Part shown: positions 7,801-18,322 of the stretch, piece after piece | How the letters are laid out: each line of letters begins with the position of its first letter | How positions within the stretch are numbered: position 1 is the stretch's first letter | NCBI RefSeq assembly: GCF_002953735.1 | Contig: NZ_CP025536.1 | Coordinates: 998,001-1,062,000, forward strand | Length of the DNA stretch: 64,000 nucleotides | Source of the DNA: Streptococcus pluranimalium | Lineage (GTDB): Bacteria; Bacillota; Bacilli; Lactobacillales; Streptococcaceae | Direction: 5' to 3' | Position numbers and translations under genes: made by a program | The notes under the pieces: model-generated | Seen by the model: only the letters and a program-made list of their open reading frames with translations | Told to the model about the DNA's origin: nothing | The model's database searches: none

Positions 7801-9536
7801 TATTTTGTTTCTTGCGCCGTTTGCATTTGATAATAAAATCCTTGCTTAGCCATTAAGTCCTCATCGTTTCCATGTTCGACAATATCACCATTGACCATAA
7901 CTAAAATAATGTCAGCTTGCTGAATGGTTGATAGGCGGTGAGCAATAATAAAACTTGTCTTACCCTTCATGAGGCTACTAAAAGCATCCTGCACTAGAAG
8001 TTCCGTTCTGGTATCAATGGATGAGGTAGCTTCATCTAGAATCAATAATTTGGGATTTTTCAAGAAAACACGTGCAATAGTCATCAACTGACGTTGTCCT
8101 TGTGAGAGGGATGAACCACCATCAGTCAGGTAAGTATCATATCCATTTGGTAATTGCTCAATAAAGAAATGGGCATTTGCAGCTTTGGCAGCAGCAATAA
8201 CCTCTTCTCTCGAAGCGATAGGATTTCCATAAGCAATATTGTCATGAACAGTAGCGGACTTTAGCCATGTTTCTTGGAGTACCATACCAATCTGATTTCT
8301 TAGATTTTGGCGTGTGACTTGAGAAATTGGAATGTTATCAATCAAAATGTCTCCTTGATCAATATCATAAAAACGCATGAGAAGATTGATGAGCGTCGAT
8401 TTTCCAGCGCCAGTTGGACCGACAATAGCGACCTGACTACCTGCTTTAATATTTAAATTCAAATCTTTGAGTAAGGTTTTTTCTGGCTCATAGCCAAAGC
8501 TAACATGCTTAAAGGTCACTTGACCAGAAAGATTACCATGGAAAGATTGTTGCTGTGATTCTTCTTGAGTTGGGAGATCTAGAATAGTATAAAGTCTCTC
8601 AGCACAAGCTAAAGCACTTTGAAGCTCTGACATCACTGAAGAGATATCATTAAAAGGCTTGGTGTACTGATTAACGTAATTCAAAAAGGTCACCAATTGT
8701 CCTACAGTAAACTGACCATGAATAATTCGGAAAGCCCCTACTCCTGCTAACAAAGCATAAATTAAAGCGTTAATAAATCGTGTAGTTGGATTAACCGTTG
8801 ACGAATAAAAAACAGCTTTTTGAGACACCTTCGCATAGTGATGATTTAATTTTTTGAAGGTGTCGGACATCTGTTCTTGAGCATTGAAAACCTGAACCAA
8901 AGCCTCTTGATTAAAAGCTTCTTCAACAAACTGGGTTTGATCTCCCCGAGCTTTAGTCTGTTCTTGAAAAAAAGTATAACTTTTCTTGGCAATAAAACGA
9001 GCAACTAAGAGAGATAAAGGAGTCAACACTAACACAAGTAATAGCATCAATAAATCCAATTTAGCCATAGTCAAAATGGTCACAATGATGGTTAAGATAC
9101 CGACTAAGAATTGATTAAAAATCATAAGTAAACCGTTAATCAACTGCTCTGAATCTGTGGTAACACGGCTAACCAAATCGCCAACTCCAAAGCGATCAAT
9201 ACTTGAAATAGGGAGTTTATTCAGGTGTTGATTAACTCTTTCACGCAAGTCAGTAATATATGAAAAAATCAAACGATTAGTCAAAAGAGGATTTATCCAT
9301 TGAACAAGAGCATTTAAAATAATAATGATTCCCATCTGACCTAGTACCGGAGGAATAAGTGCCAAACGATGCGGACTGATAACCCCATCAACAGCACGAC
9401 CGATAAGGACAGGCAAATAAATCGTTAAACCAACCTGTAAAATAGCACCTATCAGAATAATAAGCAAAAGCCAATGATATGCTAACATATCAGAGACTAA
9501 ACGTTGGCGAGTTTTTTCTTGATTATTTGCTTTCAT
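7800..9536 (-). CDS. ABC exporter, catalytic half (permease + ATPase)
   Basis: A 578-residue half-transporter with a six-helix membrane domain (about 20-310) and an ATPase domain. Walker A GPTGAGKST is at 373-381, the signature is LSQGQRQ, Walker B is LLILDEATSSID with the catalytic Glu, and the switch His is in IIAHRLST. It overlaps the partner half by 4 bases (ATGA). The pair resembles heterodimeric multidrug exporters such as PatA/PatB, BmrCD and EfrAB. This is the last gene of the tdk-led run. Substrate unknown; drug or lipid export is the usual role. Confidence 0.92.
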   Translation of the reverse strand: MKANNQEKTRQRLVSDMLAYHWLLLIILIGAILQVGLTIYLPVLIGRAVDGVISPHRLALIPPVLGQMGIIIILNALVQWINPLLTNRLIFSYITDLRERVNQHLNKLPISSIDRFGVGDLVSRVTTDSEQLINGLLMIFNQFLVGILTIIVTILTMAKLDLLMLLLVLVLTPLSLLVARFIAKKSYTFFQEQTKARGDQTQFVEEAFNQEALVQVFNAQEQMSDTFKKLNHHYAKVSQKAVFYSSTVNPTTRFINALIYALLAGVGAFRIIHGQFTVGQLVTFLNYVNQYTKPFNDISSVMSELQSALACAERLYTILDLPTQEESQQQSFHGNLSGQVTFKHVSFGYEPEKTLLKDLNLNIKAGSQVAIVGPTGAGKSTLINLLMRFYDIDQGDILIDNIPISQVTRQNLRNQIGMVLQETWLKSATVHDNIAYGNPIASREEVIAAAKAANAHFFIEQLPNGYDTYLTDGGSSLSQGQRQLMTIARVFLKNPKLLILDEATSSIDTRTELLVQDAFSSLMKGKTSFIIAHRLSTIQQADIILVMVNGDIVEHGNDEDLMAKQGFYYQMQTAQETK

Positions 9537-11269
9537 TTGGTCTCCTGACTTTCTTGAGAATAATGAATATCACGATAAAGTTGGCAATTTTCCAGTAAGT
9601 TATCATGCTTACCTTGAGCAATTAAGCGTCCTTGATCTAAAACTAAAATCTTATCAGCAGATTTTAAGCTTCTTGTCCTTTGAGAGACCATAATTAATTG
9701 CCCCTTAACACGACGACGTTCTTCATGTAGTGCAGTTAGTAGGCGACTCTCTGTTAAGAAATCTAAGGCTGAGCTAGCATCATCTAAAATAAGAAAAGGT
9801 GCTTTTTTTACCAAAGCGCGAGCAATGGTCAATCTCTGACGTTGTCCGCCAGAAAAATTACTACCAAAAGCTTCAACCTCAGCATCTAGTTGTCGATTTT
9901 TTCCTTCAACAAACTCACTAGCTTGGGCAATATCTAAGACCTCTTTTAAATCCTCGTCTCCAAAAATAAAATCACTACCAAGAGTTAAATTACTACGAAT
10001 ACTCCCCTTGAACAATTGAGCTTTTTGTGGCACAACTGCTACCCAATCACGCCATTCTTTTAAATGACGAGGTTGCTTCCCATTATCGTAAATCACTAAC
10101 TGCCCCGATTGAGCTTGATAAAGGTTTGCTAGTAGATTAACAAGAGTTGATTTTCCTGCCCCTGTTCCTCCGATGATGCCCAAAAACTCACCTTTTTGCA
10201 AACTGAAGGAAATCTCTTCTAAAGACGGTTTAGCAGCATTAGGATAGGTAAAGCTAAGATCTTTAGCAACAATTGCGACATCGTTTGTTCTTTCTTCTAT
10301 GGTCTCAAGAGGTTCCTCTAGGAGTTCACTGGTTTGATCGAAAACTTCTTGTACACGTCTAGCACTAATAAAACTCTGGTTGAGCGAAGTCACCAACATT
10401 GTTAATTTGAGCAACTCTGTCAAAATTTGTAAAAGATAGTTGATCAAAGCTACCAGCATTCCCTGAGTTAACAATGAATTGTCAATCAAAAGATTTCCTT
10501 GCCAAATGATTATTAGCAAGGTCATATTAACAATGATAAAAGTTAAGGGGCCAACCAGACTTGACAAAAAACTTGCTGATAATTGATGTTTTTTATATTG
10601 TAGGTTTTCATTCTGAAATATCTTAGCTTCACTCTCTGTCCTACCAAAGGCTCGGATTACACGCACACCTTCTAGTTGTTCCCTAGTTAATGCGACCAGA
10701 TGATCAATCGAGTTGCGAATTTTTCCATAAATAGGATTAAGGAGATGACTCATCATAAAAACAACAGCAAAGAGAGTCAAAACCATTCCAAGAAAATAAG
10801 CCGTCAACTTTGGACTAATGGTAAACGCCATTATCACCGCACCAAATACAATAAATGGTGAACGTAAAAAAAGACGTAAAAATTGATTGATTCCCGTTTG
10901 TATCTGATAGGTATCGCTAATCATTCGAGTGACCAGACTTGATATGCCGAGATTATCACGCTTTTCCTTGGGCAAACTCATTATTTTATTGAACAAATCA
11001 TCAGATAAAGATTGGGTATATCCAATAGCTGCCTTTGAAGAAAAATACTGAGCTGTTATCGCTACTATTACCCCAACAAGAGCAAGCCCAAATAACAGAA
11101 AAATCATCATAAATAGATGATTTTCATTATTTTGTGGAATAATTTCATCGACAATTCGAGCTATAATGAGAGGTACAAGTAACTCAAAAGAGGCTTCTAG
11201 CAGTTTAAATAAAGGGCCTAGGATTGTTTCCTTGATATAATCTTTAAAATAGTGGAATAATGCTGTCAT
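9533..11269 (-). CDS. ABC exporter, degenerate-site half (permease + ATPase)
   Basis: The second 578-residue half of the exporter has a membrane domain of about 310 residues followed by an ATPase domain. Walker A is GGTGAGKST and the signature is FSGGQRQR. Walker B reads FLILDDASSALD, with Asp where the catalytic Glu normally sits, and the switch region reads MVSQRTRS with Gln in place of His. These changes mark the non-hydrolysing site of asymmetric heterodimers like BmrC/PatA. Its stop overlaps the start of the catalytic half, in keeping with equimolar production. Confidence 0.92.
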   Translation of the reverse strand: MTALFHYFKDYIKETILGPLFKLLEASFELLVPLIIARIVDEIIPQNNENHLFMMIFLLFGLALVGVIVAITAQYFSSKAAIGYTQSLSDDLFNKIMSLPKEKRDNLGISSLVTRMISDTYQIQTGINQFLRLFLRSPFIVFGAVIMAFTISPKLTAYFLGMVLTLFAVVFMMSHLLNPIYGKIRNSIDHLVALTREQLEGVRVIRAFGRTESEAKIFQNENLQYKKHQLSASFLSSLVGPLTFIIVNMTLLIIIWQGNLLIDNSLLTQGMLVALINYLLQILTELLKLTMLVTSLNQSFISARRVQEVFDQTSELLEEPLETIEERTNDVAIVAKDLSFTYPNAAKPSLEEISFSLQKGEFLGIIGGTGAGKSTLVNLLANLYQAQSGQLVIYDNGKQPRHLKEWRDWVAVVPQKAQLFKGSIRSNLTLGSDFIFGDEDLKEVLDIAQASEFVEGKNRQLDAEVEAFGSNFSGGQRQRLTIARALVKKAPFLILDDASSALDFLTESRLLTALHEERRRVKGQLIMVSQRTRSLKSADKILVLDQGRLIAQGKHDNLLENCQLYRDIHYSQESQETK

Positions 11270-11286
11270 ACTTTCCTTTTGCCTCT

Positions 11287-11892
11287 CTAGAATCTACTCA
11301 TCAGTTTAATCAAGAACAAATTAAATTGCACTTGTTTGGCGTAGTAAATATTGCCACCATTACGATACAATTCGCCACCACCGTAAAATAGTGCAACAGG
11401 ATTATAATAGCGATAAGTATCTCCTGACTTGTTCCCAAGACTTGGCGCGACTACCGTTTGAGAATAGTCTTTAGCTAGATCAATCGTATTTTTTTTGCCG
11501 TGTTTGGCAACATAATTGATATAGGCACTTCCGAAATTATAGGCTTGAATCGCCGTCCAAGCATCTGTATCATATTCATTTGCCTTTTCTAAATTCTCCG
11601 ATAAGACTGTAACGCCTTGCCTGACACTTTCTCGGCTATCAGTGATGGAATTGGCAACACCTGTTGAACTTTCACTGGATTGCATCAAATCAGCTTCTTG
11701 TCCCTTTGTTTCTGTATAAATCATAGCCAAAATCAAATCTTCGTTAGTTGTCGAGTCATTTTCAGCCAAAATTTCCTCAACTAATGGGCGATAAGAAAGA
11801 ACATTAGTGACATTTTGGTGTATTGTAAACAGTTGAAACGAAAGAAAGACAAGAAAACCGATAGCTATCGTTCTTTTGATAAATCTAAACAT
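11287..11892 (-). CDS. Lysozyme-like cell-wall hydrolase, PvaA type
   Basis: This 201-residue protein has an N-terminal membrane segment (about 8-26) and an extracellular lysozyme-like domain. LAMIYTETKG (Glu61) fits the catalytic Glu, followed by LMQSSESSTG, a GVTVLSENL repeat-like helix and the AIQAYNFGSAYINY core. It resembles the pneumococcal surface antigen PvaA and the lysozyme domains of conjugation proteins, here as a chromosomal housekeeping copy. The start touches the stop of the upstream gene by one base. A peptidoglycan muramidase role is inferred from the fold. Confidence 0.8.
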   Translation of the reverse strand: MFRFIKRTIAIGFLVFLSFQLFTIHQNVTNVLSYRPLVEEILAENDSTTNEDLILAMIYTETKGQEADLMQSSESSTGVANSITDSRESVRQGVTVLSENLEKANEYDTDAWTAIQAYNFGSAYINYVAKHGKKNTIDLAKDYSQTVVAPSLGNKSGDTYRYYNPVALFYGGGELYRNGGNIYYAKQVQFNLFLIKLMSRF

Positions 11893-12866
11893 TATTTATT
11901 AGTAATATCCTGAATATTTTTGATTAAAATGGAGTATGTTCCATCTGGGTTTTGGATAAATTCGACCGATTCAGCATCCTGATAAACATTATTAGGAACT
12001 AAAAGTTCAATACCGTTTGATAGCGATAACTTCTGCGTCTCCAATTTTTTAGACTGACGACTATGATCAATATCAGCTACTGAAATTGGTTCAGGCACAC
12101 TTTCTTTTAATTGATCAACAAAGCTTAAACGGGCTGTTAGATTATCATCAAAGAGCTGGTCTGCTAACTTTTCAGGAGATAATTCCTGCTCCTCTTCGAT
12201 ATTTTTATGGATAGCTGCTCTCATCTTTGATTGAAATTGGAAATCATCCTTATTAAACTGTTCTGCAATTTTTTGTGCGGTATTTTCCATCATTTTGATG
12301 GATTTTTTAACCGATTGCTCAGGTTCCACTTGAAGAAGATTTTCAGAAAAATAGTTAGCAAATGATCCATTGTGTTTGATTCTTTTTTCAATCAAATAAT
12401 ACTGATTACTTTCACGATTGATAATCAAGGCTTCGTCAGGTGTTTGAGCAGCACTTGGTAAATTATTTTGCGTTAAAGAGATTGGATTGTCACCATCAGC
12501 TAGATGAGCTAAATTCTCCTTAAGAGCAATTCTCAAAAAAGCAAAGAAAGTTTGTCCATCCTTATCAAACTCAATAAAGACAAGGTCATTGGTCTTTTGA
12601 TCTTCGGAAATGACAAACTCTTCTTTCCAAAGATTGGCTATTTTAGTGGATGTCTCTAGCAAATCATCACTAAAATGAGCTAAAAAGGGATGATCTTCTG
12701 AAAATTTTCCGCGCTTGGCATCATCTGAGAAAACTTTGGAGATTTTCTTACGGAAATAGTCATCAAGACGAGGCGTAAACTGAATAGGAGCCTGTGCTAA
12801 ATTCAACTCAGTGTCATTAGGACTGAATTGATGAATGACTAATTGTTTTAAATATAAATCTAACAT
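11892..12866 (-). CDS. Nucleoid-associated protein, YejK/NdpA family
   Basis: The 324-residue protein matches the 37-kDa nucleoid-associated family: an N-terminal MLDLYLKQLVIHQFSPND opening, a central domain with LVFIEFDKDGQTFFAFLRI, and the C-terminal stretch LSNGIELLVPNNVYQDAES. The function of Gram-positive members is unclear. I choose the ATG at 12866, five bases after the glyA stop, because family proteins begin at that point; an upstream in-frame start would extend into glyA. Placement between glyA and the wall hydrolase appears conserved in streptococci as I recall. Confidence 0.8.
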   Translation of the reverse strand: MLDLYLKQLVIHQFSPNDTELNLAQAPIQFTPRLDDYFRKKISKVFSDDAKRGKFSEDHPFLAHFSDDLLETSTKIANLWKEEFVISEDQKTNDLVFIEFDKDGQTFFAFLRIALKENLAHLADGDNPISLTQNNLPSAAQTPDEALIINRESNQYYLIEKRIKHNGSFANYFSENLLQVEPEQSVKKSIKMMENTAQKIAEQFNKDDFQFQSKMRAAIHKNIEEEQELSPEKLADQLFDDNLTARLSFVDQLKESVPEPISVADIDHSRQSKKLETQKLSLSNGIELLVPNNVYQDAESVEFIQNPDGTYSILIKNIQDITNK

Positions 12867-12870
12867 GATT

Positions 12871-14127
12871 TTAGTTCTCATAAAGTGGGAAAGCATCTGT
12901 TAAAGCTTTCACTTCACTTCTAACTTCATTTAAGGCATTCTCATCACTAGTATTTTTAAGTGTTTTGATAATCAATTCAGCAATTTGTTTTGCTTCCTTT
13001 TCTGTCATCCCACGACTGGTGATTGCAGGGCTTCCGATACGAATACCTGATGTTTTAAATGGAGATAATTGTTCATTGGGAATAGCATTTTTATTTAAAG
13101 TAATATTGACATCATCTAAGAGATTTTGTGCAACTTTACCATTTTCAACAACCTTAGTCACTTCAACTAGGAAAAGGTGATTGTCTGTTCCACCTGAAAT
13201 GACACGAAAATCTGGATCAGCTTGAAAAGCAGCAACCATAGCCTTAGCATTAGCAATCACTTGTTGGCTATAGTCTTTAAAAGATGGGTCAAGGGCTTCT
13301 TTAAATGCAACAGCCTTAGCAGCAATAACATGCTCTAAAGGACCACCTTGTAATCCAGGGAAGACAGCTGAATTAATTTTTTTAGCCAGAGTTTCATCAT
13401 TTGTTAAGATTAAGCCGCCACGTGGTCCTCGAAGCGTTTTATGGGTAGTTGATGTTACAACATCAGCATAAGGTAAAGGATTTTCGTGGAGTCCACTAGC
13501 TACTAAACCTGCGATATGAGCCATATCAACCATTAGTTTAGCGCCAACTTGGTCAGCAATATGGCGGAATTTTTTAAAATCAATAGCTTTTGAATAGGCA
13601 GATGCGCCAGCTACAATAAGAGCTGGTTGAACAGCTTCAGCTTTCTCTAAGATAGCCTCATAATTCAATTCTTCCGTTTCTGGATCCAAACCATAGGCCT
13701 CAAACTGATAAGTTTTTCCAGAAAAGTTAACAGGAGAACCGTGCGTTAAGTGCCCACCTGCTGATAAATCCATTCCTAATACTGTATGGCCAGACTCAAT
13801 CAAGGCCATGTAAGCTGCTGCATTTGCTTGACTACCAGAATGTGGTTGAACATTAGCAAACTTAGCACCAAATAATTCTTTAGCCCGTTCGATAGCTAAA
13901 GTCTCAACGACATCTACTGCCTGTGTACCACCATAATAACGATTTCCAGGATAACCTTCGGCGTACTTGTTGGTTAGCAAAGAACCTTGTGCCGCCATAA
14001 CAGCTTTTGAAACCACATTTTCAGAAGCGATTAATTCAATATTGTTTTGCTGACGATTCGCCTCATCCTGAATCGCCTGCCATAATTCAGCATCGTATGC
14101 TTTAAAATCTTTTTGGTCAAAAATCAT
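12871..14127 (-). CDS. glyA: Serine hydroxymethyltransferase
   Basis: GlyA converts serine and THF to glycine and 5,10-methylene-THF, the main one-carbon source. The 418-residue protein has the fold-type I PLP layout: YPGNRYYGG near 53, [10 protein letters not shown] near 95, and [13 protein letters not shown] with the PLP lysine near 225. The start is the ATG at 14127 ([12 protein letters not shown]), preceded by GAGGTGA; an upstream frame extension lies in the acetyltransferase gene and has no ribosome site. Because glycine comes mainly from this enzyme, it is linked to the glycine-sensing riboswitch at 55287. Confidence 0.97.
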   Translation of the reverse strand: MIFDQKDFKAYDAELWQAIQDEANRQQNNIELIASENVVSKAVMAAQGSLLTNKYAEGYPGNRYYGGTQAVDVVETLAIERAKELFGAKFANVQPHSGSQANAAAYMALIESGHTVLGMDLSAGGHLTHGSPVNFSGKTYQFEAYGLDPETEELNYEAILEKAEAVQPALIVAGASAYSKAIDFKKFRHIADQVGAKLMVDMAHIAGLVASGLHENPLPYADVVTSTTHKTLRGPRGGLILTNDETLAKKINSAVFPGLQGGPLEHVIAAKAVAFKEALDPSFKDYSQQVIANAKAMVAAFQADPDFRVISGGTDNHLFLVEVTKVVENGKVAQNLLDDVNITLNKNAIPNEQLSPFKTSGIRIGSPAITSRGMTEKEAKQIAELIIKTLKNTSDENALNEVRSEVKALTDAFPLYEN

Positions 14128-14137
14128 ATCATTCACC

Positions 14138-14569
14138 TCATAATTCTTTGATAAAGCGTAATTGTGTTTTATCACCCTTATACCCAAGCTGTTGGTAAAA
14201 AGCGTGCGCTTCTTTTCGGTGAGACCCCGAATTTAAGCGTATAAAGGCAAAACCTTCAACTTTAGCTTTTTCCTCTAACCCCTGCATTAGGGCTTTACCA
14301 ATTCCAAGACCTTGAGAATTTGGCAAGACAGCTAAGGCTAAAACATTTAAGCCAGTTTCTGAATATAAACTTTCATAGACCTCGGCATGCACATACCCAA
14401 TAATCTGGTGTGACGAATGATCCTCAAAACCTATTAACATATGCTTGGGGTTCTGTGCTATTTTTTGAAACTGTTTTTCTGTTGTCTCTAATGACACTGG
14501 ATATCCCAATGATACATCATTAATATGACGAATAGCTGACATATCAGCCAGTGTTAAAGAACGAAGCAT
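14138..14569 (-). CDS. GNAT N-acetyltransferase
   Basis: A 143-residue single-domain acetyltransferase with [21 protein letters not shown] (about 78-98), the acetyl-CoA pyrophosphate loop, and the C-terminal [11 protein letters not shown] helix typical of the family. It lies between tsaC and glyA on the same strand with 10-15-base gaps, so it is part of the same transcript. The substrate is not identifiable. The last residues of the gene are close enough to glyA for its ribosome site to sit within the stop region. Confidence 0.88.
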   Translation of the reverse strand: MLRSLTLADMSAIRHINDVSLGYPVSLETTEKQFQKIAQNPKHMLIGFEDHSSHQIIGYVHAEVYESLYSETGLNVLALAVLPNSQGLGIGKALMQGLEEKAKVEGFAFIRLNSGSHRKEAHAFYQQLGYKGDKTQLRFIKEL

Positions 14570-14581
14570 ATAGTCCTCCTT

Positions 14582-15181
14582 TTAGAAGTTAAGTTCAGGC
14601 ACCACTGACAATAAATCTTCTTTTGAAATAGCTCCTTGCCTTAAAATGACCGCCTTTTCTTTCGATAAATCAAGAATAGTTGAGTCCACACCTGTCAAAA
14701 AGTCATCATCTTCATAACCAAGAACTTCATGATCAAAAGATTGCATGATAGTATTAAAATACTTCCCACTCTCTTGCCCAGACTTATTCGCTGATGGTCC
14801 AATTAGAGGACCGTGTTTGGCAATTAACTCTTGCGTTATCGGATGATTAGGAAGACGGAAGCCAACACTATCTAAACCAGAATTAATCCAAACAGGAACT
14901 TTTTCGTTCGCTTGTAAAATAATGGTTAAGGGACCTGGTAAAAAAGCTTTATACAATTTTTTTAAATAGTCTGGTTGATTTTTAGAAAAATTCAAAATAT
15001 CGTCATAAGAAGAGACATTGAGGTTCATAGCTTTATCACGTGGACGCTCTTTTAAGTTGTAAACGAGATCTACAGAAGACTCATTCAACGCCTTGGCAAA
15101 AAGACCATAAACAGTCTCTGTAGGCAAGACAACTGCGTGTCTATTTTCTAATGCCTGTGATAGTTTTCCAATACTTGTCAC
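14582..15181 (-). CDS. tsaC: L-threonylcarbamoyladenylate synthase (Sua5/YrdC/YwlC)
   Basis: This enzyme forms threonylcarbamoyl-AMP from threonine, bicarbonate and ATP, the first step of the t6A37 tRNA modification. The 199 residues contain VVLPTETVYGLFAKA near 17-31, KERPRDKAMNL near 45-55, and PLIGPSANKSGQ near 128-139, all YrdC signatures. The C-terminal segment after 150 is too short for a complete Sua5 domain, so it is the YrdC-like form with a modest tail. It overlaps prmC by 4 bases, an arrangement widely conserved in Firmicutes. Confidence 0.93.
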   Translation of the reverse strand: MTSIGKLSQALENRHAVVLPTETVYGLFAKALNESSVDLVYNLKERPRDKAMNLNVSSYDDILNFSKNQPDYLKKLYKAFLPGPLTIILQANEKVPVWINSGLDSVGFRLPNHPITQELIAKHGPLIGPSANKSGQESGKYFNTIMQSFDHEVLGYEDDDFLTGVDSTILDLSKEKAVILRQGAISKEDLLSVVPELNF

Positions 15182-16004
15182 TTAGTTAACACCACCATTC
15201 TATCTTTCCCAAAAACATCTTTTAAGACTGTTACAGTAGCATTAGGGAAGGTATTTTTCAACATTTCTTTTACTTTTCGCCCCTGTTTATAGCCAATTTC
15301 AAAGTAGATTTGACCAATTTCAGTCAAATACTTAGGTGCTTCCTCAATGATTTGCTGGTAGATTGCATAGCCATCATTAGGCGCAAATAGAGCACCATGC
15401 GGTTCATGTGACAATACGTTAGTTCCAACTTCCTTTTTATCGTCTTCTGAAATATAGGGAGGGTTAGAAACAATAATATCAAACATACCTGAAACCTGAC
15501 TGAAAACATCGGATTCTAACCAATTAATAGTGAGTCCTAGTTTATGACCATTTTGCTTGGCTATCTCCAAAGCAGTTTTAGAGATATCAAGGGCTGTTAC
15601 CTGCCAATCAGGACGTTGGTTTTTAAGAGCTAAAGCAATTGCACCGCTCCCAGTTCCAATGTCTAATACTTTCAACGGTTTAGTAGGATTTTTAGATAAG
15701 ATAAGATCTACCAACTCTTCTGTTTCAGGGCGTGGAATTAAAACATCAGGACTAACTTTTAGAGTTAAATCTTTAAAATACGCATAGCCCAGATAATGTT
15801 GGAATGGCTTATGAGCTTCAAGGTGGTCAAAAATCTCTTTCAGAAGTTTTTCGTCCTCTAACGTCACTTCCTTAGCTTGATTTATAACGAAATCCGTTGT
15901 TGACCAGAGTTTTTTTTCTTTGAAAGCAAATTCTAGAGCTTCTCTCTCTTCACCAACGGCTTCAAGAGATTGTCCCAACTCATTTATTAACTGCCTATAG
16001 GTCA

Positions 16005-16005
<1 letters not shown>
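15178..16005 (-). CDS. prmC: Peptide chain release factor N5-glutamine methyltransferase
   Basis: PrmC methylates the GGQ glutamine of release factors 1 and 2. The 275-residue protein has an N-terminal helical domain, the SAM loop VLDIGTGSGAIALAL near 115-129, and the catalytic SNPPYI near 182-187. It follows prfA, which encodes its substrate, with a one-base stop/start overlap, and precedes tsaC with a 4-base overlap. That order is the standard one in Firmicutes. Confidence 0.96.
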
Positions 16006-17084
<1,079 letters not shown>

Positions 17085-17117
17085 TGATTTTCTTTCTCCT
17101 TTGGTAGATAGCTGTGC

Positions 17118-17696
17118 TTAATGCTTATGTAAGTCTGGACTAAAATAATGTTTTCGACAAACAGAAGTATAGGTTTCGTTGCCACCAATTTGAATTTGAT
17201 CGCCATCGTAGACAGGATTCCCATCTTCCATTCGTAAAACCATGGTAGCTTTTCGTGAACAATAATGACAAATAGTTTTAATTTCATCGATTTTATCAGC
17301 TAATAGCAGAAAATACTTTGAACCTTCGAATAATTCATTTCTAAAATCATTTTTTAGTCCAAAAGCCATAACTGGAATATCCAATTCATCTACTACGCGA
17401 GCTAAATCATAGACATTAGCCTTTGTCAAAAATTGACACTCATCAATGAGGACACAATATGGTTTGGTCTCTTGATTTTGAATAAAACCATATATATCAG
17501 TTTCTGGAGTAATGACTTCTGCCTGACGTTTTATCCCAATTCGACTCGAAACGTAACCAAAACCGTCACGGTTATCAAGAGAGCTAGTCATTAAAACGAT
17601 AGATTTCCCTTGCTCTTCGTAGTTATAAGCAACCTTTAAAATCTCAATAGATTTTCCAGAATTCATAGTGCCATAACGATAATATAATTGTGCCAA
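17118..17696 (-). CDS. tdk: Thymidine kinase
   Basis: Tdk phosphorylates thymidine to dTMP in pyrimidine salvage. The 192-residue type II enzyme has the P-loop GTMNSGKS near 10-17, LIDECQFL near 85-92, and zinc ligands in CHYCSRK plus the C-terminal CRKH pair. Translation starts at a TTG; GAAGGAAGAGG lies upstream at slightly long spacing. It is the first gene of the ten-gene run that ends at the ABC exporter, and has an extended -10 promoter. Confidence 0.95.
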   Translation of the reverse strand: MAQLYYRYGTMNSGKSIEILKVAYNYEEQGKSIVLMTSSLDNRDGFGYVSSRIGIKRQAEVITPETDIYGFIQNQETKPYCVLIDECQFLTKANVYDLARVVDELDIPVMAFGLKNDFRNELFEGSKYFLLLADKIDEIKTICHYCSRKATMVLRMEDGNPVYDGDQIQIGGNETYTSVCRKHYFSPDLHKH

Positions 17697-17728
17697 AAAT
17701 TCTGACCTCTTCCTTCAATATCCTATCT

Positions 17729-17737
17729 ATTTTACCA
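17729..17737 (-). promoter_or_regulatory. Extended -10 promoter of the tdk-prfA-glyA run
   Basis: The minus strand reads TGGTAAAAT about 35 bases upstream of the tdk TTG start. No convincing -35 is seen. It would be the only strong promoter for the ten tightly packed genes down to 7800, though internal promoters cannot be excluded. Confidence 0.55.
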
Positions 17738-17790
17738 CAAAAAAAGGGCTATTGCGACTAAGGATATATGAAAAAAACGTCCATAAAAAT

Positions 17791-17819
17791 CTGACAATTG
17801 CTAAAATTTATGCTAAAAT
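17791..17819 (+). promoter_or_regulatory. Strong plus-strand promoter far upstream of the tautomerase gene
   Basis: CTGACA (17791-17796) and TAAAAT (17814-17819) are 17 bases apart, and TGC just before the -10 makes it an extended -10. The predicted start is near 17826, about 300 bases upstream of the next coding region. Confidence 0.7.
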
Positions 17820-17825
17820 ATGGGC

Positions 17826-17960
17826 AAATATAGCTTTATCTTGAGTCAAAAACTAGGCTAAGCTTGACGTTTAGGAGCATGATCCTGCGAAATCATTTAC
17901 CTTAGTTAACAATAATGTATCTCATCTGTTATCTTTTATCATGATGAGTTGTTAATTTTT
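17826..17960 (+). ncRNA. Predicted small RNA or attenuator leader
   Basis: A strong promoter ends just upstream. Near 17960 there is a terminator-like structure: TTAACAA (17906-17912) pairs with TTGTTAA (17949-17955), CTCATC (17921-17926) with GATGAG (17943-17948), with an 8-base bulge, and TTTTT follows at 17956-17960. A 135-nt transcript would result. No credible open frame lies inside. I do not recognise it as tmRNA, SRP RNA, 6S RNA or a known riboswitch. From 17961 to 18128 only AT-rich DNA and a second weak -10 (near 18106) are seen before the tautomerase gene. Confidence 0.4.
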
Positions 17961-18128
17961 AGCTAAAAACTCCAAATAACCCATTTAATACGTAACATCT
18001 TGTGAAAATTTTTTACTACTATATGATGTCCCATCAAGAATCCACCAAAAAAGCTTGCCTACCCTCTAACTAGGACTCTTCATGAAGTAATTAGTTTATC
18101 TTTATTAAAATAGTGAAGGAAAATTATT

Positions 18129-18314
18129 ATGCCATTTGTAACAATTGATTTGTTTGAAGGACGTTCCGACGAACAGAAAGCTCAACTTGCTCGCGAAGTC
18201 ACTAAAGTTGTTTCTCGAGTTGCAGGTGCTCCAAAGGAAGCTATCCATATCTTTATCAATGATATGCCTGAAGGCAGTTACTTTCCTCAAGGTGAAGTCA
18301 AAAAGAAAAATTAA
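18129..18314 (+). CDS. 4-oxalocrotonate tautomerase family enzyme
   Basis: At 61 residues this is the classic 4-OT monomer length. The mature protein would start with the catalytic Pro1 (MPFVTIDLFEGRSDEQK), and the Arg in GRSDEQK matches the family's substrate-binding Arg11 region. The enzymes form hexamers and tautomerise 2-hydroxy-dienoates, but in streptococci the physiological substrate is unknown. GAAGGAAAA precedes the ATG. The next gene, apbE, starts 8 bases after its stop, so they form a two-gene unit. Confidence 0.92.
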   Translation: MPFVTIDLFEGRSDEQKAQLAREVTKVVSRVAGAPKEAIHIFINDMPEGSYFPQGEVKKKN

Positions 18315-18322
18315 GTAGTCTT

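Noticed and set aside
17822..18128. Known structural RNAs (tmRNA, SRP RNA, 6S, purine or SAM riboswitch) in the tdk-tautomerase gap
   Set aside because: None of the conserved motifs that I know for these families could be found; it is listed only as a predicted unknown RNA.
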